10,147 bases of DNA, from the NCBI GenBank assembly GCA_002417965.1, contig DIDD01000107.1, positions 6,595-16,741 of the forward strand, given 5' to 3'. Of the stretch, positions 1 through 7,054 are shown one piece after another; within the stretch, counting starts at the first letter, position 1, and each line of letters opens with the position of its first letter. Under the pieces are notes generated by a model. That model searched no databases, was not told where the DNA came from, and worked only from the letters and a program-made list of their open reading frames with translations. The translations under genes were made by a program, and so were the position numbers. This stretch comes from Veillonellaceae bacterium UBA5809 (GTDB lineage: Bacteria > Bacillota > Negativicutes > Veillonellales > Dialisteraceae).

Positions 1-608
1 GCAGAGGTGATCGGAATCGGCTGACGGTGGGGCGGATTCGGAAGTCCGTAGATATCGGCCATTCCTTCCAATTCTTCCGGCTGTGTGGTATTGACTTCAA
101 CAATAATCTTTTTCGCAGTCTGTGCAAAAACGGGAGAGTTCCCAATGGCTGTGGTCGGCACCAAATGACCTTCTTTGGTGATTTTGCAGACTTCAATCAA
201 TGCCACGTCCGGCATCTTGTCAAAAAATCCTTCCCGGATCTGCTGTGCCACATGGCTCAGATGAAGATCGAAATAATTAACCTGACCTGCATTAATAGCT
301 TTTCTGAGAATAGCATTTGTCTGATAGGGCATACGGTTGCGGACACCGTCTACTTCAACCAGGTCTTTATCAATTTCAGCCCCGGTGGAAGCACCTGTCC
401 AGATATCAACCTGAAAATGCTCTTTTTTAATTCTTTCTGCCAGTTTCTTAATGGTGATCTTTGGGTAGCCGCAGGGTGTAAATCCGCTGATGCCCAGTGC
501 ATCTCCCGGATTAATCATTGCTGCCGCCGCCTCAGCTGAACAGACTTTGGAAAGCAGGGACTTATCCTCAATTCTGCTCAGGAATTCGCTGTCATTGGTG
601 TCGATCAT
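1..608 (-). CDS. Succinate/acetyl-CoA CoA transferase, Cat1-like (partial, C-terminus outside window)
   Basis: About 202 N-terminal residues of an acetyl-CoA hydrolase/transferase family protein (usual length about 500) are visible. Enzymes of this family move CoA between acyl groups such as succinate, acetate and propionate in the cytoplasm. Seen: ISGFTPCGYPK, then DIWTGASTGAEID, RMPYQTN, LHLSHVAQQI and ELEGMADIYGLPNPP. These closely match what I remember of Clostridium kluyveri Cat1 (succinyl-CoA:CoA transferase) at the same spacing. The catalytic glutamate of class I CoA transferases lies in the missing C-terminal half. The start is the ATG at 608, with a GGGAGGA ribosome site at 616-622; no better start lies upstream. 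In a Negativicute the likely role is succinate/propionate fermentation (inference). Acetyl-CoA hydrolase or butyrate/acetate CoA transferase are alternatives that cannot be separated from this half. Family confidence is high; substrate confidence is moderate. Confidence 0.88.
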   Translation of the reverse strand, partial: MIDTNDSEFLSRIEDKSLLSKVCSAEAAAAMINPGDALGISGFTPCGYPKITIKKLAERIKKEHFQVDIWTGASTGAEIDKDLVEVDGVRNRMPYQTNAILRKAINAGQVNYFDLHLSHVAQQIREGFFDKMPDVALIEVCKITKEGHLVPTTAIGNSPVFAQTAKKIIVEVNTTQPEELEGMADIYGLPNPPHRQPIPITS

Positions 609-644
609 TCTATCATCCTCCCAAAAACAATAAAATAATTATTA

Positions 645-670
645 AAGCCTGCGGATAGACCGCGGGGCTT
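645..670 (-). promoter_or_regulatory. Leader hairpin upstream of the CoA transferase
   Basis: On the minus strand AAGCC pairs with GGCTT and GCGG with CCGC, around a TCTAT loop, with a small CC/A internal loop. The hairpin ends about 36 nt before the start codon and is followed by an AT-rich stretch containing several short T runs, then the ribosome site. It could be a weak attenuator or an mRNA-stabilising 5' structure. The T tract is interrupted, so a true terminator is uncertain. Confidence 0.35.
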
Positions 671-761
671 ATGCAGGGGTATTGGAACTTCTGATCTCTA
701 TCTCATCTGCCTGATTTCGATCCACAATCATCATAATATAAAATATATTATTCTTGACTAT

Positions 762-790
762 ATTTTAATGGACTCGTCTTTAGATGTCAA
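762..790 (-). promoter_or_regulatory. Sigma-A promoter of the CoA transferase
   Basis: Read on the minus strand: -35 TTGACA (785-790, perfect), a 17-nt spacer, and -10 TAAAAT (762-767, five of six consensus bases). Transcription should begin near 755, giving a leader of about 145 nt before the ATG at 608. No CcpA cre, Rex or other known operator could be recognised nearby. Confidence 0.75.
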
Positions 791-992
791 ATCACAGGAA
801 GGCGGAAGGCTGCATGAGTTATAGACACGCAGAAATACGATGGACTTCCCCATACAGGAAAAACTAATTCCGTCCTGTCATGCGCCCATCTTCATAACCT
901 CCATCATTATATCACATTTTTATCGTATTATGACCTTTTTCCTATGTTTCAGTCTAACAAAAAGTCTGTCAATGATTATAAAAAATTTTTAT

Positions 993-2225
993 TCAATTCT
1001 TGTTTTTCTTTTCTGCTGCCCAGCAGGACGAGGAAAGTGCAGCCATTCCCCAAAAACAAAGCGAAACAGCACGGCTGAAAAACACATAATCCCCCAGACC
1101 TTCCACAGCCATCGCCGTCACTGTCAAAAACATACCCAGTCCCAGAGAACGGTTAAAACAGTCTCTTCCCTTTTTATAAAGATGCCAGCCCAGTACTCCC
1201 TGCCCAAAGAAAAAAAGGAAGAAGCAGAGTGCTCCCGGAATGCCTATTTCAGCGGCCATTGAGAGATACATATTATGGGCGTGATAAATAATAATGCGGG
1301 AATCTTCAATAAAAAAATTATATGCCGGATATGCCAAAAAATAACTTCCCCATCCCACTCCGAATATCCAGTGGTCCTGAATCATGGCACAGGTGCTTTC
1401 CCACAATGCAAAACGGAGATCCGTCGATGTATCATTCCCTGTAAAAAGTGACAGAAACCGTTCTGTCACCTGCCCATGGTGAATAAAAATAAACAGGGCG
1501 GCCGCACCGATAACGGCAAACAGTCTCCTGTCATAAACAATGGCGGCTGCCAGAACTGCACAGCCCAAACTGACCCAGGCGTTCCGTGAATATGTCAGAA
1601 GCAGCGCGGCCATACATATTCCAAGAAATCCCACCAGCAGCACTTTGTTTCTTTTTTCTTTCTCCATTAGCGCAAACGGCGATGTCATGGTTACGGCCAT
1701 GACTAAATAGGCCCCCAAAAGATTTGGATTGCCCAGGGTAGAATACATTCTCCTGTAAAGCAGGGGAAAACGTTCCGGATCGACCCAGTCCATGGCCGCC
1801 ATATTTTTAATATGCCCATACTGATAGAATCCATAAACAACCACGGCCGCCGCTCCAAAAAGAAAGCAAAATAGGATTTTTTTCTTTTCATCCCTTGTTT
1901 TTATGTATGTATAAATCAAAGTATACAAAAGCAGATAGGCGCCCGGCAGAAGCAGATAGTTATAAAATGAAAATGACAGCACTCTGGATGAAAAAACTGA
2001 CAGAAAAGCCATCAGCATAAAACCGGCTGCAGGCCATGCTGCAGGCCCTATTTTCCACTCAAATCTCCCTGTTTCCAGGCAGTGTCTGACAGAAAGCACC
2101 AATGAAGATGCTAAAAAGATATCCACCATCGTCTGTGAAATTGGAAGAAAAAAAACTGCTGCATAAAGAGTATACACAATCCCCTGTTTTGACTGAAACC
2201 ACGGTTTCCATACTGAATAGTGCAT
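993..2225 (-). CDS. O-antigen ligase / Wzy_C family polytopic membrane protein
   Basis: A 410-residue inner-membrane protein with about ten or more hydrophobic segments. Family proteins transfer undecaprenyl-linked polysaccharide to lipid A-core (WaaL) or polymerise O-units (Wzy), acting on the periplasmic face. Seen: STLGNPNLLGAYL near residues 162-174, TYSRNAW (211-217, with a conserved-type Arg214), and a large loop with LRFALWES and GVGWGSY. This ends in HAHNMYLSMAAEIGIPG (315-331); the H-x-H-N motif followed by a glutamate is characteristic of this family. The ATG at 2225 is preferred because AAGGAG sits 7 nt upstream and the promoter lies at 2289-2317. The longer frame starting at 2348 has no ribosome site and would contain that promoter. 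Ligase, polymerase and protein O-glycosyltransferase cannot be told apart by sequence alone. No other glycan gene lies beside it. Confidence 0.82.
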   Translation of the reverse strand: MHYSVWKPWFQSKQGIVYTLYAAVFFLPISQTMVDIFLASSLVLSVRHCLETGRFEWKIGPAAWPAAGFMLMAFLSVFSSRVLSFSFYNYLLLPGAYLLLYTLIYTYIKTRDEKKKILFCFLFGAAAVVVYGFYQYGHIKNMAAMDWVDPERFPLLYRRMYSTLGNPNLLGAYLVMAVTMTSPFALMEKEKRNKVLLVGFLGICMAALLLTYSRNAWVSLGCAVLAAAIVYDRRLFAVIGAAALFIFIHHGQVTERFLSLFTGNDTSTDLRFALWESTCAMIQDHWIFGVGWGSYFLAYPAYNFFIEDSRIIIYHAHNMYLSMAAEIGIPGALCFFLFFFGQGVLGWHLYKKGRDCFNRSLGLGMFLTVTAMAVEGLGDYVFFSRAVSLCFWGMAALSSSCWAAEKKNKN

Positions 2226-2288
2226 ATAAAATCTCCTTGGATTTATGATAAAGACTGCCGGTATCTTTCTTCCCGAACAGCCAATATC

Positions 2289-2317
2289 ATTATAAATGAC
2301 CCTATGGTTCTTGTCTA
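2289..2317 (-). promoter_or_regulatory. Promoter of the O-antigen ligase gene
   Basis: Minus strand: -35 TAGACA (2312-2317, five of six), 17-nt spacer, -10 TATAAT (2289-2294, perfect). The predicted start is near 2282, giving a leader of about 57 nt before the ATG at 2225. It diverges from the metQ promoter, with the two -35 boxes only about 24 nt apart, so RNA polymerases may compete. Confidence 0.7.
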
Positions 2318-2341
2318 TCAGACAACATCCGTCCCCTTTGG

Positions 2342-2371
2342 TTGACATGATATTTATGAAAATGATATAAT
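2342..2371 (+). promoter_or_regulatory. Sigma-A promoter of the S-box metQ transcript
   Basis: TTGACA (2342-2347) and TATAAT (2366-2371) are both perfect consensus, with an 18-nt spacer. Transcription is expected to start near 2378, about 25 nt before the riboswitch aptamer. Such a strong unregulated promoter is typical where control is exerted after initiation by a riboswitch. Confidence 0.85.
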
Positions 2372-2400
2372 TCAGTTAATTATTTATTGAATTGCATATG

Positions 2401-2490
2401 TTTTATCAAGAGCGGCGGAGGGACTGGCCCAATGAAACCCGGCAACCTGTATTAAGGTGCCAATTCCTGCGGATTATCCGAGAGATAAAG
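2401..2490 (+). ncRNA. SAM-I (S-box) riboswitch aptamer
   Basis: Classic S-box core, read in order: TTATCAAGAG, then GGCGGAGGGACTGGCCC, ATGAAACCCGGCAACC, AAGGTGC, AATTCCTGC, and closing GAGAGATAAAG. The 5' TTTATC can pair with the 3' GATAAA to form P1. The GAGGGA and TGAAACCCGGCAACC segments are the conserved kink-turn and ligand-pocket strands. S-box RNAs bind S-adenosylmethionine and switch off methionine synthesis and uptake genes in Firmicutes. Here the RNA lies directly upstream of metQ. Confidence 0.96.
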
Positions 2491-2498
2491 ATCTTTAC

Positions 2499-2525
2499 AG
2501 AGCCTCCGCAGGGAGACTCTTTTTT
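2499..2525 (+). terminator. Riboswitch expression-platform terminator
   Basis: AGAG pairs with CTCT and CTCC with GGAG (one C/A mismatch between the blocks), closing a GCAG loop, followed by six T residues (2520-2525). It lies 8 nt after the P1 3' strand and 33 nt before the metQ start. SAM binding should stabilise P1 and leave this terminator free to form. The self-complementary TAAAGATCTTTA at 2486-2497 overlaps P1 and may contribute to the alternative antiterminator fold (inference). Confidence 0.88.
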
Positions 2526-2558
2526 GTGAATTCAATAAAAAAAGAAAGGAAGGATATT

Positions 2559-3395
2559 ATGAAAAACTTAGGCAAGTGGTCAATCGCCGCTTTATGCGGA
2601 ATTCTGTCCATGTCTCTTCTCACAGCCTGCGGTCAGCAAAGTCCATCAGGCACTGAAAAAGGCAGTTCTTCACAAAAGGAAATCACATTGAAGGTCGGGG
2701 CTTCTCCGGTCCCCCATGGTGAAATTCTTAATTCTGTAAAGGATCAGCTGTCTAAAGAGGGCATCAAACTGCAGGTCGTTGAGTTTACGGATTACGTACA
2801 GCCCAATATGGCACTGAACGACGGAGAACTGGATGCCAATTTCTTCCAGCATCAGCCGTACCTGGACCAATTTAACAAAGACCGCGGAACCAAGCTCGTC
2901 TCCATCGGCACTGTTCATCTGGAACCCATGGGACTGTATTCGTCAAAAATATCTTCTCTGTCCGGTCTGCCTGACGGTGCCCAGATCGCCATTCCCAATG
3001 ATCCGACAAACGGAGGACGTGCTCTTCTTGTTCTGCAGTCTGCAGGACTGCTGAAACTGAAGGACGGTGTTTCTATTACGGCCACTCCGCAGGATATTGT
3101 TTCCAATCCTAAAAATATCAAAATTTCTGAGTTGGAGGCCGCACAGCTTCCCCGCTCTCTGGATGATGTGGATGCTGCCGTTATTAATGTTAATTATGTT
3201 CTTCAGGCCGGCATTGATCCGCATAAGGCCCTGTTTACAGAAGACAGCCACTCGCCTTATGCCAATATCGTAGCTGTCCGTTCCGGTGATGAAAACCGCC
3301 CTGAACTAAAAAAACTTATGGATGCTCTTCACAGCCCTGAGGTAAAATCATTTATTCAAGAAAAATACAAGGGTGCTATTGTCCCTGCATTCTGA
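2559..3395 (+). CDS. metQ: D/L-methionine ABC transporter substrate-binding lipoprotein MetQ
   Basis: 278-residue solute-binding lipoprotein of the NlpA/MetQ family, which captures methionine outside the inner membrane and delivers it to MetNI. Seen: a signal peptide with lipobox LTAC (21-24, lipidated Cys24), then a low-complexity Ser/Gly linker. Family signatures follow: VGASPVPHGEIL, EFTDYVQPN, LDANFFQHQPYL, VHLEPMGLYS, IAIPNDPTNGGRAL, AAQLPRSLDDVDAAVINVNY and SPYANIVAVR. The ATG at 2559 is chosen because it precedes the signal peptide and follows a purine-rich ribosome site (AAGGA at 2546-2550 and AGGA at 2551-2554). An in-frame ATG at 2457 lies inside the riboswitch and is not used. The SAM riboswitch upstream independently supports methionine as ligand. 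metN (ATPase) and metI (permease) are not adjacent: a promoter region lies upstream and a convergent operon downstream. Confidence 0.95.
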   Translation: MKNLGKWSIAALCGILSMSLLTACGQQSPSGTEKGSSSQKEITLKVGASPVPHGEILNSVKDQLSKEGIKLQVVEFTDYVQPNMALNDGELDANFFQHQPYLDQFNKDRGTKLVSIGTVHLEPMGLYSSKISSLSGLPDGAQIAIPNDPTNGGRALLVLQSAGLLKLKDGVSITATPQDIVSNPKNIKISELEAAQLPRSLDDVDAAVINVNYVLQAGIDPHKALFTEDSHSPYANIVAVRSGDENRPELKKLMDALHSPEVKSFIQEKYKGAIVPAF

Positions 3396-3400
3396 TTCAA

Positions 3401-3433
3401 AAGACAGCCTTTCCTAAAAAAGGAGGCTGTCTT
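3401..3433 (+). terminator. metQ terminator hairpin
   Basis: A 10-bp perfect stem, AAGACAGCCT (3401-3410) with AGGCTGTCTT (3424-3433), begins 5 nt after the metQ stop. The loop contains a CC/GG pair and an A run. The following sequence (GATATATTCT) is only moderately T-rich, so termination may be completed by the second hairpin further on. Confidence 0.65.
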
Positions 3434-3486
3434 GATATATTCTCACACCTCTGCATTCTTCTTTATATGCAATATGCAAAGTATGT

Positions 3487-3537
3487 AAAAAATCACAGAT
3501 TCCCGCCTCATCCAGGACCGGGCTTCTGTGATTTTTA
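3487..3537 (-). terminator. Bidirectional terminator between metQ and the lon-engB operon
   Basis: A 12-bp perfect stem pairs AAAAATCACAGA (3488-3499) with TCTGTGATTTTT (3525-3536), with an inner CCCG/CGGG stem. The A run at 3487-3492 reads as six T residues on the minus strand, 22 nt past the stop of the last engB-operon gene. On the plus strand the stem also ends in five T residues, so it can back up the metQ hairpin. Confidence 0.85.
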
Positions 3538-3559
3538 TGATTTAATGTCATCTTTATGG

Positions 3560-4030
3560 TTATTTTATCTCTTCTGCCCCCGCTTCTGCATGCTGTCCAA
3601 TATGATAGAGAATTCCTATGCGTGCTCTTCCGTCAGCAGGTTTCCCATCCGTTTTTCTGATTCTTAGATCACCATGTATTTCTGCCTGATCTGGGGATTT
3701 CTTTTCTTTCCAGTTTCTGGCCTCCAGTTCTCTGCTGTAGGATTGTCTGATTTTTTTCAAGGATTCTTTTTCATCGGGGGTCAATGCATTTTCATTTTCT
3801 GAAAGATCAATAACTACCGCCGCCAGCTCATAGCGGCTCAGAGAAGCCTGCCTGATTTTTTCTCCGCTGTAGTGGGGCGCTTTCCCCTCATCACACATGC
3901 GGCTGATTTCTTTCCATTCCCACGAGCCGCAGTCTGCTTCTGCAAATATATTAGGAGCCCAGGGGTTATAGGCCGTCGTCTGGGAAAATGGAATCAGCAG
4001 GAGGAACAGAAAAAATATCCATTTTTTCAT
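3560..4030 (-). CDS. Small secreted protein resembling the N-terminal part of an SLH-domain porin (OmpM-like)
   Basis: 156 residues, not assignable to a named gene. Residues 1-20 are a clear signal peptide (MKKW, hydrophobic core, TTA before Tyr21). Residues about 28-75 look like a degenerate SLH domain: a short acidic start, WEWKEISRMCDEGKAP, and LSRYELAAVVIDL, matching the usual W-A-Y...L-x-x-x-G and T-R-Y-E-M-A blocks. Residues 84-106 form a charged helix (LTPDEKESLKKIRQSYSREL), like the linker of Negativicutes SLH porins. GDLRIRK and GRARIGILYHIG (about 120-144) resemble the first beta strands of the barrel, but the protein ends there. The ATG overlaps the engB stop by 4 nt (ATGA), with GGAG 7 nt upstream, so it is translationally coupled to engB. 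A bidirectional terminator follows. It may be a decayed porin or a dedicated short envelope protein; the porin relationship is inferred from remembered motifs. Confidence 0.6.
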   Translation of the reverse strand: MKKWIFFLFLLLIPFSQTTAYNPWAPNIFAEADCGSWEWKEISRMCDEGKAPHYSGEKIRQASLSRYELAAVVIDLSENENALTPDEKESLKKIRQSYSRELEARNWKEKKSPDQAEIHGDLRIRKTDGKPADGRARIGILYHIGQHAEAGAEEIK

Positions 4031-4692
4031 GATTCGTCTCCGCAGACATATTGTTCAATGATATGGAGCAGATCATCACGTCCGTTGTGACTGATGGCCG
4101 AATAGGCAACAGGATGCCCTGAACCACTGAATAATCTTTCTACTTCTCTCAGGTTTTTCTGTTTCTCCTGTGTTCCCAGCTTATCTGATTTCGTACATAC
4201 AATCTGGATAGGAAGTCCCAGCCCCTGAAGCCATTCGTAGGCCTTTGCATCAATGGGAAGTCCGGGATGACGGAGATCAATCAGCAGGCACAACAGTACC
4301 AGACCAGGCGAAAATTTAATGTATTCCGCAATAAAGGATGACCATGAATCTTTACTTTTCTGGGATGTACGGGCAAAACCGTACCCTGGAAGGTCTACCA
4401 GATACCAGTCCTGACGATGCCCGGTTCCTTCTTTATCCATACTTCTGGACTGAATAGCGAAATAATTGATCGTCCTGGTCTTGCCCGGATCCCGGCTGAC
4501 CATGGCAAGCCCGCGGCGGCTGCACAGGGAGTTAATCAGCGATGATTTGCCCACGTTGGATCTGCCTATAAAGGCTATTTCCTTTTTTCCGTCATTCACG
4601 TACTGAGCACGTTCTACTACAGAACGAAAATAAGCGGAAGAAAAAATATGAAATTTTGTGTTCTCGGTGTTGGAATTTCTTTTTTCAGCCAT
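4027..4692 (-). CDS. engB: Ribosome biogenesis GTP-binding protein EngB/YsxC/YihA
   Basis: 221-residue TRAFAC-class GTPase, known in bacteria to be needed for assembly of the large ribosomal subunit. All G motifs are present: G1 GRSNVGKSS (43-51), G2 region PGKTRTINYF (69-78), G3 DLPGYG (100-105), G4 TKSD (167-170) and G5 SAIS (198-201). The length is slightly above the usual 195-200 because of a charged insert around residues 82-95 (SRSMDKEGTGHRQD), just before the G3 strand. It starts 2 nt after the lon stop codon (one intervening base) and overlaps the downstream small gene by 4 nt, so the three are almost certainly one transcript with coupled translation. The lon-engB order is conserved in Bacillus (lonA-ysxC). 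Confidence 0.97.
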   Translation of the reverse strand: MAEKRNSNTENTKFHIFSSAYFRSVVERAQYVNDGKKEIAFIGRSNVGKSSLINSLCSRRGLAMVSRDPGKTRTINYFAIQSRSMDKEGTGHRQDWYLVDLPGYGFARTSQKSKDSWSSFIAEYIKFSPGLVLLCLLIDLRHPGLPIDAKAYEWLQGLGLPIQIVCTKSDKLGTQEKQKNLREVERLFSGSGHPVAYSAISHNGRDDLLHIIEQYVCGDES

Positions 4693-4693
4693 A

Positions 4694-7024
4694 TTATTTC
4701 ACCAGTGCGTTCTCTAATACCTCATCCATCGTTTTGACAAAAATAAAATGAAGTTTTTTCCTTACAGAATCAGGAATTTCTTCTAAATCTCTCTTATTGT
4801 CAGCCGGCATCAGAATTTGCTTGATTCCAAAACGGCTGGCTGCCAATACTTTTTCTTTGATGCCTCCTACTGGAAGGACTTCCCCCGTCAGAGTGATTTC
4901 TCCGGTCATAGCGGTGTCTGAGCGGACCGGCCGCCGTGTAAAGGCCGATGCCATAGCCACCGCCATGGTAATTCCCGCTGAAGGCCCGTCCTTTGGAATA
5001 GCGCCTTCCGGCAGATGAATATGGATATCACTCTTTTCATAAAAATCATCAGCCAGCTTTAGGTCTGCCGCCCTGCTTCTGACATACGTGTAAGCCGCCT
5101 GCGCCGATTCTTTCATCACATCACCCAGCTGCCCGGTAAGAATAAGCTGCCCTTTGCCTTTAAAGGACACTGCCTCTGTATCCAATACTTCTCCCCCCGC
5201 CTGTGTCCATGCCAATCCTGTTACCCGTCCTATAGAGGAAATATGGGTTTTTAAAAACGGAAGAAATTTGACAGGACCCAGGTATTCTTCCACGGTACGT
5301 GCAGTAAGGCCCGGGATCTGTTCTTCCTTCATAACAATTTTCTTTCCCACTTTACGGCACAGGGACCCGATAACACGTTCCAGTTCACGCACCCCGGCCT
5401 CTCTGGTATAGCCTTGTATCACCGCACGGATAAGCTGCGGCGTGAAATGAATATCTTCTTTTGTAAGTCCGTTTAGCCCCAGCTGTTTGGGCACCAGATA
5501 TTTTTGGGCAATCTGCAGTTTCTCCTCTTCAGTGTATCCCGAAAGGGGAATGACTTCCATCCGGTCCATCAGAGCCGGCGGCACAGTAGACATCGTATTG
5601 GCTGTGGTAATAAAAAAGACATGTGACATATCAAAAGGCATATCAATAAAGTTATCGTTGAATGTGTTGTTTTGTTCAGGATCGAGTGCTTCCAAAAGGG
5701 CTGATGCCGGATCCCCTCTGAAGTCATTTCCAATTTTATCAATCTCATCGAGAAGAATCACAGGATTTTTGGTGCCTGACTGTGCCATTGCTTCAATAAA
5801 GCGGCCCGGCATAGCTCCAATATAGGTTCTTCTATGTCCCCTTATTTCCGCTTCATCATGAATCCCCCCAAGGGAAACTCTTGCGAATTCACGTCCCATG
5901 GCCCGTGCAATAGACCGTGCCAAACTGGTCTTGCCCACTCCGGGAGGCCCTACAAAGCAAAGAATAGGCCCTTTGACGCGGTCTGAGAGTACACGGACCG
6001 CCAGATATTCCAAAATCCGCTCTTTGATTTTATCCAGCCCATAATGATCTGAGTCCAGAATTTTCTGGGCCTTTTTCAGGTCCAAATTATCTTTGCTCTC
6101 CTGATGCCACGGAAGATCAAAGATCCAGTCCAGATAATTACGGATGACCGCAGATTCTGCCATCATCGGAGGCATGGAGGCAAGGCGGGAAATTTCCCGT
6201 TCAATCTTTTCAGACTGTTCTTTCGGAAGTTCAAGTGCTTTCAGTTTAGCCCGGTAACTGTCAGCCTCTTCATCAGGTGATCCTGTGTCCCCCAGTTGAT
6301 GATGTATCGCTTTAATTTTCTGCCGGAGATAATAATCTCTCTGCTCTTTTTCCATATTCACCCGGACTTCAGAATTAATTTTTTCTTCCAGGGAACAGAT
6401 TTCCATTTCCACATCCAAAAGCTGTTTGACTTTTTTCAGTCTCTTCTCTACAGATGCCAACTGCAGGATTTCCTGCTTTACACCAGGCTGTATCATCAGC
6501 TGTGACGCAATAAAATCTGCCGTCTCTCCTGGATCCTCGGTCGCATGAAGCTGTTCCATGGCTTCTTCCGACAGGTTCTGTTTGGCATGCTGTGTCCATT
6601 CCATAAACTCTTTAATAATTTCACGCCGGTAGGTTTCCGCCAGGACCGGATCACCCTTTTTTTCCTGTACATCCTCGATATCGGCCATAAGGCATCCGTC
6701 TTCTTCCCGGAGATCCAGCAGATGTATGCGTGAAATTCCTTCCACAAGAATTCTTACCATTCCCCCCGGAAGCTGCAGGAGCTGTTTAATTTTTACAACA
6801 GATCCTTCTCTGTAAAGATGGGCCATGGCCGGATGATTCTGTGCGGCATCACGCTGCATAATCATAGCCAGGTAGCGGTCATTTTTAGTCGCTCTTCTGA
6901 CCGCCGCCACTGATCCTTCCCTGCCTATGTCCAGGCTTGTCACCATGTGCGGATAAATGACAACATCCCTAAGCGGCACCAAAGGCACCGTAAGCGGGGC
7001 AGAATTTTTCTCTATTTCTTCCAT
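4694..7024 (-). CDS. lon: ATP-dependent protease Lon (LonA type)
   Basis: 776-residue AAA+ serine protease that degrades misfolded and regulatory proteins in the cytoplasm; length is normal for bacterial LonA. In order: LON N-terminal substrate domain (VPLVPLRDVVIYPHM, about 13-27), a central helical region (about 190-290), and the AAA+ module. That module has Walker A GPPGVGKTS (359-367), Walker B ILLDEIDK (423-430) and sensor region FITTAN. The C-terminal protease domain carries PKDGPSAG with catalytic Ser682 and GGIKEK with Lys725, a 43-residue separation equal to the E. coli Ser679/Lys722 pair. The ATG at 7024 has GGAGG at 7035-7039 upstream. A terminator after clpX and a possible promoter at 7055-7063 suggest it is transcribed apart from clpX. 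The lonB gene that sits between clpX and lonA in Bacillus is absent here. Confidence 0.98.
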   Translation of the reverse strand: MEEIEKNSAPLTVPLVPLRDVVIYPHMVTSLDIGREGSVAAVRRATKNDRYLAMIMQRDAAQNHPAMAHLYREGSVVKIKQLLQLPGGMVRILVEGISRIHLLDLREEDGCLMADIEDVQEKKGDPVLAETYRREIIKEFMEWTQHAKQNLSEEAMEQLHATEDPGETADFIASQLMIQPGVKQEILQLASVEKRLKKVKQLLDVEMEICSLEEKINSEVRVNMEKEQRDYYLRQKIKAIHHQLGDTGSPDEEADSYRAKLKALELPKEQSEKIEREISRLASMPPMMAESAVIRNYLDWIFDLPWHQESKDNLDLKKAQKILDSDHYGLDKIKERILEYLAVRVLSDRVKGPILCFVGPPGVGKTSLARSIARAMGREFARVSLGGIHDEAEIRGHRRTYIGAMPGRFIEAMAQSGTKNPVILLDEIDKIGNDFRGDPASALLEALDPEQNNTFNDNFIDMPFDMSHVFFITTANTMSTVPPALMDRMEVIPLSGYTEEEKLQIAQKYLVPKQLGLNGLTKEDIHFTPQLIRAVIQGYTREAGVRELERVIGSLCRKVGKKIVMKEEQIPGLTARTVEEYLGPVKFLPFLKTHISSIGRVTGLAWTQAGGEVLDTEAVSFKGKGQLILTGQLGDVMKESAQAAYTYVRSRAADLKLADDFYEKSDIHIHLPEGAIPKDGPSAGITMAVAMASAFTRRPVRSDTAMTGEITLTGEVLPVGGIKEKVLAASRFGIKQILMPADNKRDLEEIPDSVRKKLHFIFVKTMDEVLENALVK

Positions 7025-7054
7025 ATATTCATTCCTCCGTTATCTACTATGATT

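Larger units (their letters stand above)
609..992. other. Intergenic region between the CoA transferase and the O-antigen ligase
   Basis: This 384-nt gap holds the CoA transferase ribosome site, leader hairpin and main promoter. A second possible minus-strand promoter element is TGATATAAT (extended -10, 906-914), without a recognisable -35. No convincing small gene was found: the short ATG-led frames here have no plausible length or coding signal. The ligase gene ends at 993 and is followed by an A/T run but no clear GC-stem terminator, so some readthrough toward the CoA transferase is possible. Confidence 0.5.

Noticed and set aside
27..539. 170-codon plus-strand open frame
   Set aside because: Antisense to the CoA transferase, with no family similarity or ribosome site; a shadow frame.
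944..972. Minus-strand TTGACA (967-972) as a promoter for the CoA transferase
   Set aside because: At 17-nt spacing the -10 position reads AAACAT, a poor match, and a far better promoter lies at 762-790.
840..1262. 140-codon plus-strand open frame
   Set aside because: It overlaps the ligase 3' end antisense, has no recognisable domain or ribosome site, and its composition looks non-coding.
2226..2348. In-frame 41-codon N-terminal extension of the ligase beginning at the ATG at 2348
   Set aside because: No ribosome site precedes it, it would contain the gene's own promoter (2289-2317), and the ATG at 2225 has AAGGAG at ideal spacing.
2457..2558. In-frame extension of metQ beginning at the ATG at 2457
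   Set aside because: It lies within the riboswitch aptamer and terminator; the signal peptide and ribosome site place the start at 2559.
3538..3560. Continuation of the porin-like barrel after the stop of the small gene by frameshift
   Set aside because: Only 22 nt separate the stop from a strong terminator, leaving no room for further barrel strands.
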